Source: Bacteroidales bacterium UBA3843 (GTDB lineage: Bacteria > Bacteroidota > Bacteroidia > Bacteroidales > Paludibacteraceae). Taken from it: a stretch of 64,000 bases of DNA. How positions within the stretch are numbered: the first letter of the stretch is position 1; each line of letters begins with the position of its first letter. Made by a program: the position numbers and the translations under genes. The notes beneath the pieces were generated by a model that searched no databases, was not told where the DNA came from, and saw only the letters and a list, made by a program, of their open reading frames with translations. Below are positions 50,918-59,378 of this stretch, piece by piece. Location: NCBI GenBank assembly GCA_002392745.1, contig DGHR01000007.1, positions 108,512 through 172,511 of the forward strand. Reading direction: 5' to 3'.

Positions 50918-53068
50918 TCAGAGTGTGGCACGGAAAAGCAGATGGACATCCGTGCGAGTGAATGGGCGGTCGTGGTCGGCCGCCCATCGTTTTGTATAGA
51001 GCGTTTCGCTGACCCGCAAATAGAGCGCCAGTTGCGGAATAATCTGCCATCGGAGGCATACGTACGCCCGGCCTCCCATACCATAGACCGCCGACGAGGA
51101 ATAGGCATAAAGCACGTCGTGTTCGTAGCAATAGATGCGGTTGGCCCATTCGCGCGCATCGAACCATTGGAGCCGGAAACGGAAAGATAAGCCTTTTCCC
51201 GGCCCTCCCCTAAAGGGAAGGGAGTATGAAACGTCTTGGAAGAGGGTGTAGCCATAGGTGATTGGTGATTGGTTATTGGTGAGAGGTGATAGGTTATTGT
51301 TTTTTATTCCTTTCTCGGCGGAGCGGACACGGTCTTCCTCCGATAAGCGGAAGGACGCTCCGGGTGATTGATTAACCAAATTGGCTTCTGCAGTGCTGCG
51401 CAAGGCGAGTTGTCCTTCAGACCAATCAAACAGGAGGCGGGCGGAATAAGCGGATTCGCCTTTCTTTCTGGCCCGCAGACGGAGAGAAAGCCGCCATTGG
51501 GGAATGACGGAATGAGCCGCTTCGCTGAATGATGAAATGGTGGAATGATGATACAGCAATTCTGCCATGACATCATAACCGAGGGTGGGGTGGTCGGGAA
51601 TGCCGTATTTGGGACCGGAGAAATAGAAGACATCGCCATATCCGGAGAGCCGCCAGTTGCGCCACCGGCTGATGTCAAAACCGAGATACCCGCCGAGTTC
51701 ATCGCCCAGTCGGGCCGTTTCGGAATAGGCATACCCCATCGGGTTGTCGAAATAGGGCGAATAATAACGGCCGAGCGCCACCAGGGAAACACCGCTCGCC
51801 GGGTAGAAACGGCTGCCGGCTATCACGCCAACGCCCCAGTGCGCTTCGCGCAATTGATAATTGCTAATTGATGATTGATAATTTTGCGCAGTGGCAATCT
51901 CTGCGAAGGCGTCGAACCAACCATAGTTGTACCGCGCGGAGGCTCCCAAGACGGCCTGGTTGGTGCCGCGGAAATAATGGCTGTTGTAGGTTGTGTTGCG
52001 ATAAGGACGAATGGTATCCGACCATATGTTTTCGATAGCCGTCAGTTGCAGTTCCAACTGCCGGTGACGGAAGGTCAGGTTGGTTCCGACGAGGTGGTGC
52101 AAGACAGAATCATTGGCGCGTTTGAGTGAGTATAAAGCACTGACATCCAGCCGTGTATGGGGACTGAACGCATGGCGGAACGTAGCCCCTATCCCTTGCA
52201 GCCCTTGACCGTCAGCAGAAGAGTAGTACCGCAATCCGGCAGGCTGCATTCCCACCGACTGCACATAAGCGGATTTACCGGTATGAAAGGCGGGCGCCAT
52301 GACCAGCCCCTGGCCGAAAGAAGCCTGGAAATGTCCGGCCACGAGCGTGTGCAGCGGACCTATATCGCGCAGTTGCAGGAATGCGCCGTACTGCAGGTCG
52401 TGTGCTGTGGTCCCGGCCGGCCGTCGCAGCTGCAGCCCGAACGTGACCCTGCGGCGGAAATCAAACCGGTAGCGGGTTTGCAGATAGACAGGGTCCGACC
52501 CCTCGAAATCCTCTATATTACGTGCGTCTATGCGTGCGAGCAGTTCATGCTTGGCATAGTGGAAGACCTCGCGAGGGTAGAGAGGTGATTGGTGATTGGT
52601 AATTGGTGATTGGTGATTGAGGATTGGTGTATGATTATTACCTTTCTCGGCGGAGCGGACACGGTCTTCCTCCGATAAGCGGAAGGACGCTCCGGGTGAT
52701 TGGTCATTGGTGATTTGTACAAAAGGCAGGAGGTCGCGTATCTCATAATCGGCGAGAGAAGGGATGAGGCGCAGTTCGTAGAGCGAAAGGAAGGGATGCC
52801 GGTCGGCATACGCGAGCAGTTCGTCAATCTGGTGCGGCGAGAGGAAAGGCAGGCGGCTGAGTTCCTCTTCAGATGTGTGATTGAGGTCAATAGGCGCGTC
52901 ATGGAGCGCATAGAGGTCGGTCTGGAGCTGTTCGTAGTCCGTCTCGCCCAGCTCCGTAGCTGCGCGGTAGATATCGAGGATGATGTCGTCGAGGTTCTGC
53001 CCTGAAGCAGGACATGTACCAAGGGACAATGTACCAAGTACAAAGAATATGAGTAATCTGTTACGCAC
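50918..53068 (-). CDS. HHH-domain outer-membrane beta-barrel protein with repeat-derived insertions
   Basis: 716 residues. GTG start at 53068 overlaps the flippase-like gene's end by 8 nt; signal peptide 1-23. A helix-hairpin-helix region (about 57-118, LNHTSEEELSRLPFLSPHQI) is followed by a long beta-barrel-like part rich in aromatic alternation (RRVTFGLQLRRP; GWFDAFAEIATAQ). Two insertions with the same peptide, SPGASFRLSEEDRVRSAEKG, come from the 57-nt palindromic element (51309-51366 and 52641-52697). Other inserts (NHQSPITNHQSP, NYQSSISNYQL, NNQSPITYG) come from heptamers, and LPFRGGPGKG from a C/G-rich palindrome. All keep the frame. The inserts probably sit in loops. Confidence 0.8.
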   Translation of the reverse strand: MRNRLLIFFVLGTLSLGTCPASGQNLDDIILDIYRAATELGETDYEQLQTDLYALHDAPIDLNHTSEEELSRLPFLSPHQIDELLAYADRHPFLSLYELRLIPSLADYEIRDLLPFVQITNDQSPGASFRLSEEDRVRSAEKGNNHTPILNHQSPITNHQSPLYPREVFHYAKHELLARIDARNIEDFEGSDPVYLQTRYRFDFRRRVTFGLQLRRPAGTTAHDLQYGAFLQLRDIGPLHTLVAGHFQASFGQGLVMAPAFHTGKSAYVQSVGMQPAGLRYYSSADGQGLQGIGATFRHAFSPHTRLDVSALYSLKRANDSVLHHLVGTNLTFRHRQLELQLTAIENIWSDTIRPYRNTTYNSHYFRGTNQAVLGASARYNYGWFDAFAEIATAQNYQSSISNYQLREAHWGVGVIAGSRFYPASGVSLVALGRYYSPYFDNPMGYAYSETARLGDELGGYLGFDISRWRNWRLSGYGDVFYFSGPKYGIPDHPTLGYDVMAELLYHHSTISSFSEAAHSVIPQWRLSLRLRARKKGESAYSARLLFDWSEGQLALRSTAEANLVNQSPGASFRLSEEDRVRSAEKGIKNNNLSPLTNNQSPITYGYTLFQDVSYSLPFRGGPGKGLSFRFRLQWFDAREWANRIYCYEHDVLYAYSSSAVYGMGGRAYVCLRWQIIPQLALYLRVSETLYTKRWAADHDRPFTRTDVHLLFRATL
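51309..51366 (-). repeat. 57-nt palindromic element inside a gene (copy 2)
   Basis: Same as 14204-14260; translated in frame as part of SPGASFRLSEEDRVRSAEKG. Closing stem GGAGCG/CGCTCC; the inner stem has one bulge here. Confidence 0.92.
52641..52697 (-). repeat. 57-nt palindromic element inside a gene (copy 3)
   Basis: Shares with copy 1 the further 15 nt TAATAATCATACACC beyond the core. Translated in frame. Confidence 0.92.
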
Positions 53069-53930
53069 GCTTCTTCATAAAGAGCCAACACAGGCACGGG
53101 AGCAGTGTGTTGACCACCCATAGTACGACTCCTGCCAAGGCAGCGTTGACGGTGCCGAAGAGTGCCATCGCCCATGCGCCGCGTACGCCCACTTCGGCAA
53201 TCGGCACATTCGGTGTGATGGTGAGCAGCAGGTAATAGACGAACAGGTAGCAGATCGCAGATTGCAGATTGCAGATTGCCCCGAAGGCATAGAGCGCCAG
53301 AGCCAGTTGCAAACACCAGCATCCCAGCCGCAGGATACTTTGGAGCAGGCTGAGGCCAATCGTCCTTTGCGACACTTGCGCCCATCGTTGCAACAGTTTC
53401 GGAGCCAATGCCAATGCAGCGACGAGGACGAGCCCCACAGCCGCCAGGATATACAGGTAGCCGTTTCCCGTCATCGCAGAGACCGCGGGCAGGCCCAACA
53501 AGGCTATTGCTCCGCACCCGACAATAGCCGCCGTCATAGTGGCGCTGCCCACAGCGCCCATAGAGAGCACTTGCGGCATCGACGGCCGGTCCATCAGCAG
53601 TGCGCGTGCCGGATACTCGCCCAACCGCCATGGGGTAATCAGTCCGGCCATCTTGCTGTAATAGACTTGGCGCTGTGCCTCGCGCCACGACATCCGGCTG
53701 CCGGTGCCGGCACGGTTCATCAGCGTCTGCCATCGCCACGCCTCGATGAGCATGTTCACAGGCATCAGCGCACAACATGCTATCAGCGCCAGCCATTGGC
53801 TCATGCCCATAGCGCGCAGACCGGCCATGACAAGGGGATAGTTGTCATAGGTGACCAGTCTATACGTCAGGTACCCATAGGCCGCAAGAACAACAGTCCA
53901 TTCGATGATATGCAGAATACGGCGATTCAT
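53061..53930 (-). CDS. LPG synthase TM / YbhN-like flippase-family membrane protein
   Basis: 289 residues from the ATG at 53930; a longer frame start would lie upstream of the promoter. Seven or so TM segments, with SKMAGLITPWRLGEYPARAL being the recognisable lysylphosphatidylglycerol-synthetase TM/UPF0104 motif region (pattern near P-x-x-x-G-E) and ITPNVPIAEVGVRGAWAM the second. Family members are thought to flip lipids or lipid-linked sugars. A heptamer stretch (GCAATCT) encodes CNLQSAICYLF in a TM segment. Its 3' end overlaps the HHH/barrel gene, so the two are coupled. The gene diverges from malQ with promoters back to back. Confidence 0.8.
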   Translation of the reverse strand: MNRRILHIIEWTVVLAAYGYLTYRLVTYDNYPLVMAGLRAMGMSQWLALIACCALMPVNMLIEAWRWQTLMNRAGTGSRMSWREAQRQVYYSKMAGLITPWRLGEYPARALLMDRPSMPQVLSMGAVGSATMTAAIVGCGAIALLGLPAVSAMTGNGYLYILAAVGLVLVAALALAPKLLQRWAQVSQRTIGLSLLQSILRLGCWCLQLALALYAFGAICNLQSAICYLFVYYLLLTITPNVPIAEVGVRGAWAMALFGTVNAALAGVVLWVVNTLLPCLCWLFMKKRA

Positions 53931-53941
53931 CTTCACGACCG

Positions 53942-53972
53942 CAAAGGTACAATAAATTTTGCATATATAAAA
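53942..53972 (-). promoter_or_regulatory. Promoter of flippase-like gene
   Basis: TAccTTTG on the minus strand (53949-53942), 12 nt before the ATG at 53930. The -33 element is weaker (GTTT near 53973). Confidence 0.65.
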
Positions 53973-53998
53973 CAAAAATTAGAAAAAATGCAGAATAA

Positions 53999-54030
53999 TT
54001 TGCAAGAATGCGAAAAAAAGTGTAACTTTG
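53999..54030 (+). promoter_or_regulatory. Promoter of malQ
   Basis: TTTG (53999-54002), 20 nt, TAacTTTG (54023-54030). Divergent from the flippase-like gene promoter. Confidence 0.78.
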
Positions 54031-54059
54031 TGCTCGCAAAACAATAAAACAATTATACC

Positions 54060-56672
54060 ATGAACATCAATTTCCAAATTCATTATCGTGCCGAGTACGG
54101 CCAGACGCTGTGTGTAATAGAGACACAAGACTCTATTTTAGGCTGGACGGAAAAAGATCCGTTGCTGATGAACTGCCAAGGTACCGACTTCTGGCAGGTG
54201 AATGCCCAGGTAAGCGATTTTGCAGGCTCCGTGGAGTACAAGTACGCCATCCGTTTGCAGGACGGCCGTTATATCTATGAGGCGGGTGAACCGAGACATT
54301 TACGGTTGGACGATGTACGAAACGCAAAAGATAAAATCGTGGTGCGCGATGCATGGCAGGCCAGCACATACGAAGACAGTTTCTATACGACGGTATTCCT
54401 GAAATCCCTCTTTGCACGCCATAATCCGGCTAAAGCGAAAGCGGCCAAGGGCAATATCCGATTCTCGATAGACCTGCCGCAGATACTTCCGACCCAGGGT
54501 GTGGCCATCATCGGCAACTGTCCTGAGTTAGGCGACTGGAATCCGGACAACAAGCTGGAGATGAGCGATGCGGATTTCCCCGTATGGCGCGCAGATATCA
54601 AAGTGGGTGCCACCCAGATTATCGAATACAAATACTTGGTGTACGACCTGAAGACAGGTGCACAGGTAGATATAGAGTGGGGCGAGAACCGCCAGATCTG
54701 GGGAGTGGAAAAAGGCTTGGTTATCGAACAGAACGACCGCGGTTTCCGCCGCACAAAGCCCCGTTGGAAAGGAGCCGGTGTGGCCGTTCCGGTATTCTCG
54801 CTGCGTACGGAAGAGGGATTCGGTATCGGTGAGTTCCAGGACCTGAAGAAGATGGCCGACTGGGCGGCAGCTACGGGCCAGAAAATGATTCAGACACTGC
54901 CTATCAACGACACCACGCTGCGTCATAACAATCTGGACAGCTATCCCTATAACGCCGTATCGGTGTTCGCACTGCACCCTATCTATATCAATATAGAGAA
55001 GATGGGGCGTCTGACGCCTGCGCAGAAGAAGAAATACGAGGCGCAGAAGGCGGAGTTGAACGCATTGACAATCGCCGACTACCAGAACGTGTATGACAAG
55101 AAGACCGTATTCTTCAAGGCGCTGTTCAAACAGGACAAAGACGCGTTGTTCAGCAGCGAGGAATATAAGGCCTTCTTCGAGAAGAACCGCGAGTGGCTGG
55201 AGCCGTATGCGGCATTCCTGAGCAAACGTGACAAGCAGCCGAAGGAGTACTATTATTTCCTGCAGTTCCATGCGGACAAGCAGTTGGCAGACGCGGTGGC
55301 TTATGCTCACTCAATAGGCGTAGCGATGAAGGGCGACATACCTATCGGTATCAGTCCTGACAGCGTAGATGCGGCTGTTTATCCGGAGCTGTTCAATCTG
55401 GACGCTTCAGCCGGCGCACCGCCCGATGATTTCTCTATCAGCGGCCAGAACTGGGGATTCCCGACCTATAACTGGGACAAGATGGCAGAGGACAATTTCG
55501 GCTGGTGGCAGAAGCGTTTCCGCAAGATGCAGGATTATTTCGATGCCTACCGCGTGGACCATATCCTCGGATTCTTCCGCATATGGCAGATGCGCAAGAC
55601 CGATGTATGGGGACTCTGCGGCCATTTCGTACCGGCGCTGCCGTACAGCTATGATGACCTCTGTGCGCAAGGCGTATGCCTCGACTGGGACCGCATGACC
55701 AAACCGTATATCCGTTCAAACTTCCTGGGTGAAGTGCTGGGCTTTGATACCGAGTGGGCGAAGAAAAACGCACTGCTCACACGCGACAATTATGTATATT
55801 GGTTCCGTCCTGAGTTTGACACCCAGGTGAAAGTGCAGGAGTGGTACGACCGTCTGATGACCGACCCGAAACAGCTGAAAGCAAGCGGGTTGACCAAGGA
55901 GGCGGCGAAGAACATCTGCAACGGACTGATTTACCTGCACTGCGAGGTGCTGATGGTGGAGGACCAGCGCCGTCCGGGTTGGCTGCATCCGCGTATCTCT
56001 ATCTATCAGAGCCATTCGTTCAACGAACTCTATTCAGACCAGAAAGAGGTGCTGATGCGCATCTACAACGAGTATTTCTACCGTCGTCACACCCAGTTCT
56101 GGCGTGACTCGGCCATGCGCAAACTGCCGACGCTGATCAAGGCAACGAAGATGCTATGCTGCGGCGAGGACCTGGGAATGGTGCCTGCCTGCGTGCCCGA
56201 TGTGATGCACGAACTGCAGATACTGAGTCTGGAGATCCAGCGTATGCCGAAAGACCCGACTGTCAAGTTCGCTCATCCGGCAGACGCCCCCTACCAGAGT
56301 GTCTGCACCACAGGCACGCACGACATGAACCCGTTGCGCGCATGGTGGGAGGAAGACCGCAATGTGACACAGCAGTTCTACAACCAGCAGATGGGCTGGT
56401 GGGGTGACGCACCGAAGGAGATGACACCCGAGATAGCCGAATTTATTATCAACCAGCATATGTACAGCCCTGCCATGTGGACTATTCTGCCGCTGCAAGA
56501 CTGGCTGGCGATAGACGGCGACGTGCGTATCAAGGACCAGTTTGCCGACCGAATCAACGTGCCGGCAAACCCGCGTCATTTCTGGAACTACCGTATGCAC
56601 ATCAGTCTGGAGCAGTTGATGAAATGCGACAAACTGAACGCCAAAATCAAGAAACTGACAAGCGTCAGATGA
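54060..56672 (+). CDS. malQ: 4-alpha-glucanotransferase with two CBM20 domains (GH77)
   Basis: Transfers alpha-1,4-glucan chains, working on maltodextrins or glycogen. Two N-terminal starch-binding CBM20 modules (about 1-115 and 130-235; GNCPELGDWNPDNKLEM is characteristic) precede the GH77 barrel. Catalytic residues are visible: nucleophile D500 in YRVDHILGFFRIW, acid/base E703 in GEDLGMVPA, and D755 in TGTHDMNPLR. At 870 residues it matches the long Bacteroidetes and plant DPE2 type. No signal peptide, so cytoplasmic. It has its own promoter and is followed by GTACGAA-type repeats and a terminator. Works alongside the GH13 enzyme at 4.8 kb. Confidence 0.95.
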   Translation: MNINFQIHYRAEYGQTLCVIETQDSILGWTEKDPLLMNCQGTDFWQVNAQVSDFAGSVEYKYAIRLQDGRYIYEAGEPRHLRLDDVRNAKDKIVVRDAWQASTYEDSFYTTVFLKSLFARHNPAKAKAAKGNIRFSIDLPQILPTQGVAIIGNCPELGDWNPDNKLEMSDADFPVWRADIKVGATQIIEYKYLVYDLKTGAQVDIEWGENRQIWGVEKGLVIEQNDRGFRRTKPRWKGAGVAVPVFSLRTEEGFGIGEFQDLKKMADWAAATGQKMIQTLPINDTTLRHNNLDSYPYNAVSVFALHPIYINIEKMGRLTPAQKKKYEAQKAELNALTIADYQNVYDKKTVFFKALFKQDKDALFSSEEYKAFFEKNREWLEPYAAFLSKRDKQPKEYYYFLQFHADKQLADAVAYAHSIGVAMKGDIPIGISPDSVDAAVYPELFNLDASAGAPPDDFSISGQNWGFPTYNWDKMAEDNFGWWQKRFRKMQDYFDAYRVDHILGFFRIWQMRKTDVWGLCGHFVPALPYSYDDLCAQGVCLDWDRMTKPYIRSNFLGEVLGFDTEWAKKNALLTRDNYVYWFRPEFDTQVKVQEWYDRLMTDPKQLKASGLTKEAAKNICNGLIYLHCEVLMVEDQRRPGWLHPRISIYQSHSFNELYSDQKEVLMRIYNEYFYRRHTQFWRDSAMRKLPTLIKATKMLCCGEDLGMVPACVPDVMHELQILSLEIQRMPKDPTVKFAHPADAPYQSVCTTGTHDMNPLRAWWEEDRNVTQQFYNQQMGWWGDAPKEMTPEIAEFIINQHMYSPAMWTILPLQDWLAIDGDVRIKDQFADRINVPANPRHFWNYRMHISLEQLMKCDKLNAKIKKLTSVR

Positions 56673-56673
56673 T

Positions 56674-56712
56674 GTACGAAGGACAAATGTACGATGTACG
56701 AAGTACCAAGGA
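56674..56712. repeat. GTACGAAG/GTACCAAG repeat after malQ
   Basis: ATGTACGAAGGACAA, ATGTACGATGTACGAAG, TACCAAGG; the same family appears in coding form at 45757, 53010-53045 and 60421-60452. Confidence 0.75.
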
Positions 56713-56716
56713 TAAG

Positions 56717-56750
56717 AAAATCAGCGAGGTGAGAGCCTCGCTGATTTTTT
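56717..56750. terminator. Bidirectional terminator between malQ and pfkA
   Basis: AAAATCAGCGAGG (56717-56729) pairs with CCTCGCTGATTTTTT (56736-56750). Confidence 0.92.
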
Positions 56751-56781
56751 GGGGTGGGAATGAAGTAAGTACAGGATAACT

Positions 56782-57765
56782 TTAGATAGAGAGGGTCAGC
56801 ATTGCCTGCCATTTATCCTCCTTGACATCCTTTTTCTGGTGAATGGCTTTGGATAGCGGCACCAGCACGATATCGTCATTCTGTATACCGACCATTACAT
56901 TCCGTTGTCCGTCCAGCAGCGCCTGAATAGCAGCGACACCCATTCGGGAGGCCAGTATGCGGTCGAAGGCAGTCGGGCTGCCTCCTCGCTGCAGGTGACC
57001 CAGTACGGTCACACGTGTGGAGTACTCAGGGTGCTCTTTCTCAACCATCTGAGCCACTGCGTTTGCTCCGCCTTCGACAGCGTGTTCCTGCACCAGAACA
57101 ATAGCCGAGTTCTTGCTCTTGCGCCGTCCGTTGCCGATAGCATCCTCGATCTGCTCCATGACAGATGTCCGTTCGGGTATGATGGCAGCCTCGCATCCGC
57201 CGGCAATAGCGGCGTTGAGTGTCAGAAAGCCTGCATCGCGGCCCATTACCTCGACGAGGAAAATGCGCTCATGCGAAGTGGCTGTGTCTCTCAGTTTGTC
57301 GATACACTCCGTGATTGTGCTGAGCGATGTGTCGTAACCGATAGTGGCATCTGTGCCCCACAGGTCGTTGTCAATAGTTCCCGGCAGACCTATTACGGGG
57401 ATGTCATACTCCTGCGCAAACAGCCTTCCTCCTGTGAAAGTGCCGTCGCCGCCGATGACCACCAGCGCATCAATCTGCTCTTTGAGAATCGTTTGGTAGG
57501 CTTTTTCGCGGCCTTCACGGGTTTGGAACTCGGTGCATCGGGCGGATTTGATGATGGTACCTCCTCGCTGTATGATACCCGATACATCCTGCGATGTGAA
57601 CTCCGTTACTTCGCCGTCTATCAGCCCCTTGTAGCCGCGATAAATGGCTTTGACACGTATTCCTTGTCCGATTGCAGCGCGCGTCACGGCGCGAATGGCT
57701 GCGTTCATCCCCGGAGCGTCTCCTCCGGAGGTCAGTACTCCGATGATTTTCAGATTAGCACTCAT
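56782..57765 (-). CDS. pfkA: ATP-dependent 6-phosphofructokinase
   Basis: Phosphorylates fructose 6-phosphate in glycolysis. From the ATG at 57765 it has 327 residues, the normal bacterial length; a longer open frame upstream is just the shadow of ispH. Motifs: IGVLTSGGDAPGMNAAIRA, IGGDGTFTGGRL, LPGTIDNDLWGTD, EVMGRDAGFL and LGHLQRGGSPTAFDR. GGDG followed by T suggests the ATP-using class. It overlaps the ispH stop by 11 nt with AAAGGA a few bases before the ATG. Last gene of porQ-cmk-ispH-pfkA. Confidence 0.95.
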   Translation of the reverse strand: MSANLKIIGVLTSGGDAPGMNAAIRAVTRAAIGQGIRVKAIYRGYKGLIDGEVTEFTSQDVSGIIQRGGTIIKSARCTEFQTREGREKAYQTILKEQIDALVVIGGDGTFTGGRLFAQEYDIPVIGLPGTIDNDLWGTDATIGYDTSLSTITECIDKLRDTATSHERIFLVEVMGRDAGFLTLNAAIAGGCEAAIIPERTSVMEQIEDAIGNGRRKSKNSAIVLVQEHAVEGGANAVAQMVEKEHPEYSTRVTVLGHLQRGGSPTAFDRILASRMGVAAIQALLDGQRNVMVGIQNDDIVLVPLSKAIHQKKDVKEDKWQAMLTLSI

Positions 57766-58681
57766 TTTGTATCCTTTCTTTACATTTTTCCATAAGCCAT
57801 AGCGGCGTACTCGTTGCGCCGCAGATGCCGATTTTGAGACAGGACGAGCCTGTAAGGCCGCGTTGCTGCAAGAATTCTTCCACCTCGTCGGGCGAGGAGA
57901 CGAATAGGGTGTTCGGGTTCGCCTCCAGACAATGATTATATAGTACGCGCGCGTTGGAAGATTTGGCTCCGCCGACAAAGATGACCAAGTCCTGCGCCCG
58001 TGCAAACTCCTGCAGCTGCGCCACCCGGTTTGCCACGTTGCGGCAGATGGTATCATGCGCTTCCAGCGCAATTGGAGATTTGAGATTTGAAATTTGAGAT
58101 TTTATAGCCTCTACGAGGGTGTTGAAGCCCTCGACGGATTTGGTGGTCTGTGAGAAGAGATATATGGGCCGCGAGAAATCGATGCGGTCCAGTTGGTTGA
58201 TGTCCTCAATGACGACTGCGGTGTTGTTGGTCTGGCCCTGCAGCCCGATGACCTCGGCATGCCCGGCTTTGCCGTAGATGACAATCTGCGGCGGTTGGGG
58301 TTCGTCGTTCTTGTGGGTCTCGTAGCATTCGCGGATGCGGTCCTGCAGCTTCTTGACTACCGGACAGGTGGCGTCAATGATGTCAATCTCCCGTTGCTGC
58401 GCAATCCAGTAGGTGGAAGGCGGTTCGCCGTGTGCGCGCAGCAGAACGCGTGAGTGCGGCGGCAGGCTGCGCAACTCGTCGTTGTCGATGGTCTGCAGCC
58501 CGAGCGCTTCCAGCCGCGCTACCTCCTGACCGTTATGTACGATATCGCCCAGACAGCAAAGAGCTCCGCGTCGGAGCTCCTGTTCCGCAGTGTTGATGGC
58601 GCGTGTGACGCCGAAGCAGAAACCGCTGTGCTCGTCAATCGTGACGAGCAATTTACCATTAGGGCATTTATTGTTTACCAT
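57755..58681 (-). CDS. ispH: 4-hydroxy-3-methylbut-2-enyl diphosphate reductase
   Basis: Last enzyme of the MEP isoprenoid pathway, an iron-sulfur protein. The three cluster cysteines are visible: C22 in GFCFGV, C106 in DATCPVVKK and C213 in HDTICRNV; HGEPP is in its usual place. 308 residues. The segment QISNLKSPI (about 196-204) is encoded by a TTTGAGA heptamer stretch (58073-58103), so a repeat has entered the gene in a loop. Overlaps cmk by 14 nt and pfkA by 11 nt, indicating a tight operon. Confidence 0.95.
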   Translation of the reverse strand: MVNNKCPNGKLLVTIDEHSGFCFGVTRAINTAEQELRRGALCCLGDIVHNGQEVARLEALGLQTIDNDELRSLPPHSRVLLRAHGEPPSTYWIAQQREIDIIDATCPVVKKLQDRIRECYETHKNDEPQPPQIVIYGKAGHAEVIGLQGQTNNTAVVIEDINQLDRIDFSRPIYLFSQTTKSVEGFNTLVEAIKSQISNLKSPIALEAHDTICRNVANRVAQLQEFARAQDLVIFVGGAKSSNARVLYNHCLEANPNTLFVSSPDEVEEFLQQRGLTGSSCLKIGICGATSTPLWLMEKCKERIQNEC

Positions 58682-59348
58682 TTGTTTTCTCCTCGAAAAG
58701 TCCGATGATGACTTGCATCTGTTGGTCTGGTGTCAGGTCGCTGTTGTCCACCACGATGGCGTCTTCCGCCTGCCGGAGCGGACTCTCCGCGCGGTGCGTG
58801 TCCCGATAGTCGCGGTCGTTGACATCGGCGAGCACCTCGGCATAGACGGGTTTCTCGCCTTTCGCCACCAGTTCGTCGAAACGGCGTTGTGCGCGCACTT
58901 CGGGTCGGGCTGTCAGAAACAGTTTGAGTTCGGCGTGCGGGAAGACCACAGTGCCGATGTCGCGTCCGTCCATGACAATACCTTTGGCGACGCCCATCTG
59001 CTGTTGCTGCGCCACGAGGAAAGCGCGTACCTCTTTAATCTGCGAGATGCGGCTGGCGGCGTTGCCCACCTCCAGCGTGCGGATATAGGGCTCCACATCT
59101 TCGCCGTTGAGCGTCACATGCTGTGCGCCGTCCACATGTGTAAACCCGATTTCTAACAAGGGAAGAGCATTGATGACGTCCTCGTCATTCTGCAGCGAAT
59201 GCCGCAACGTATAGAGAGCTATCGCGCGGTACATCGCACCCGTGTCCACATAGGTGTATCCTGCGTAACGCGCCAAGGCTTTGGCTATCGTTGACTTACC
59301 GCACGACGAGTAGCCGTCAATAGCAATTATGATTTTGTCATTTACCAT
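58668..59348 (-). CDS. cmk: Cytidylate kinase
   Basis: Phosphorylates CMP and dCMP. The P-loop GYSSCGKST is at residues 12-20, and YVDTGAMYRAIALYT, MDGRDIGTVVFPHA and RRFDELVAKGE follow in family order; 226 residues is normal. The order porQ-cmk-ispH is known from P. gingivalis and other Bacteroidales. It overlaps ispH by 14 nt and lies 30 nt after porQ. Confidence 0.95.
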   Translation of the reverse strand: MVNDKIIIAIDGYSSCGKSTIAKALARYAGYTYVDTGAMYRAIALYTLRHSLQNDEDVINALPLLEIGFTHVDGAQHVTLNGEDVEPYIRTLEVGNAASRISQIKEVRAFLVAQQQQMGVAKGIVMDGRDIGTVVFPHAELKLFLTARPEVRAQRRFDELVAKGEKPVYAEVLADVNDRDYRDTHRAESPLRQAEDAIVVDNSDLTPDQQMQVIIGLFEEKTNGKQ

Positions 59349-59378
59349 TTGGTCATTTATGTCTTAGCCGCAAGGGCA

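Noticed and set aside
52528..53796. 422-residue minus-strand frame overlapping two genes
   Set aside because: Another frame of the flippase-like and HHH/barrel genes, which have signal peptide, coupling and family features.
57766..58071. N-terminal extension of PfkA to 429 residues
   Set aside because: The added part is the other frame of ispH; the normal Met has a good ribosome site.
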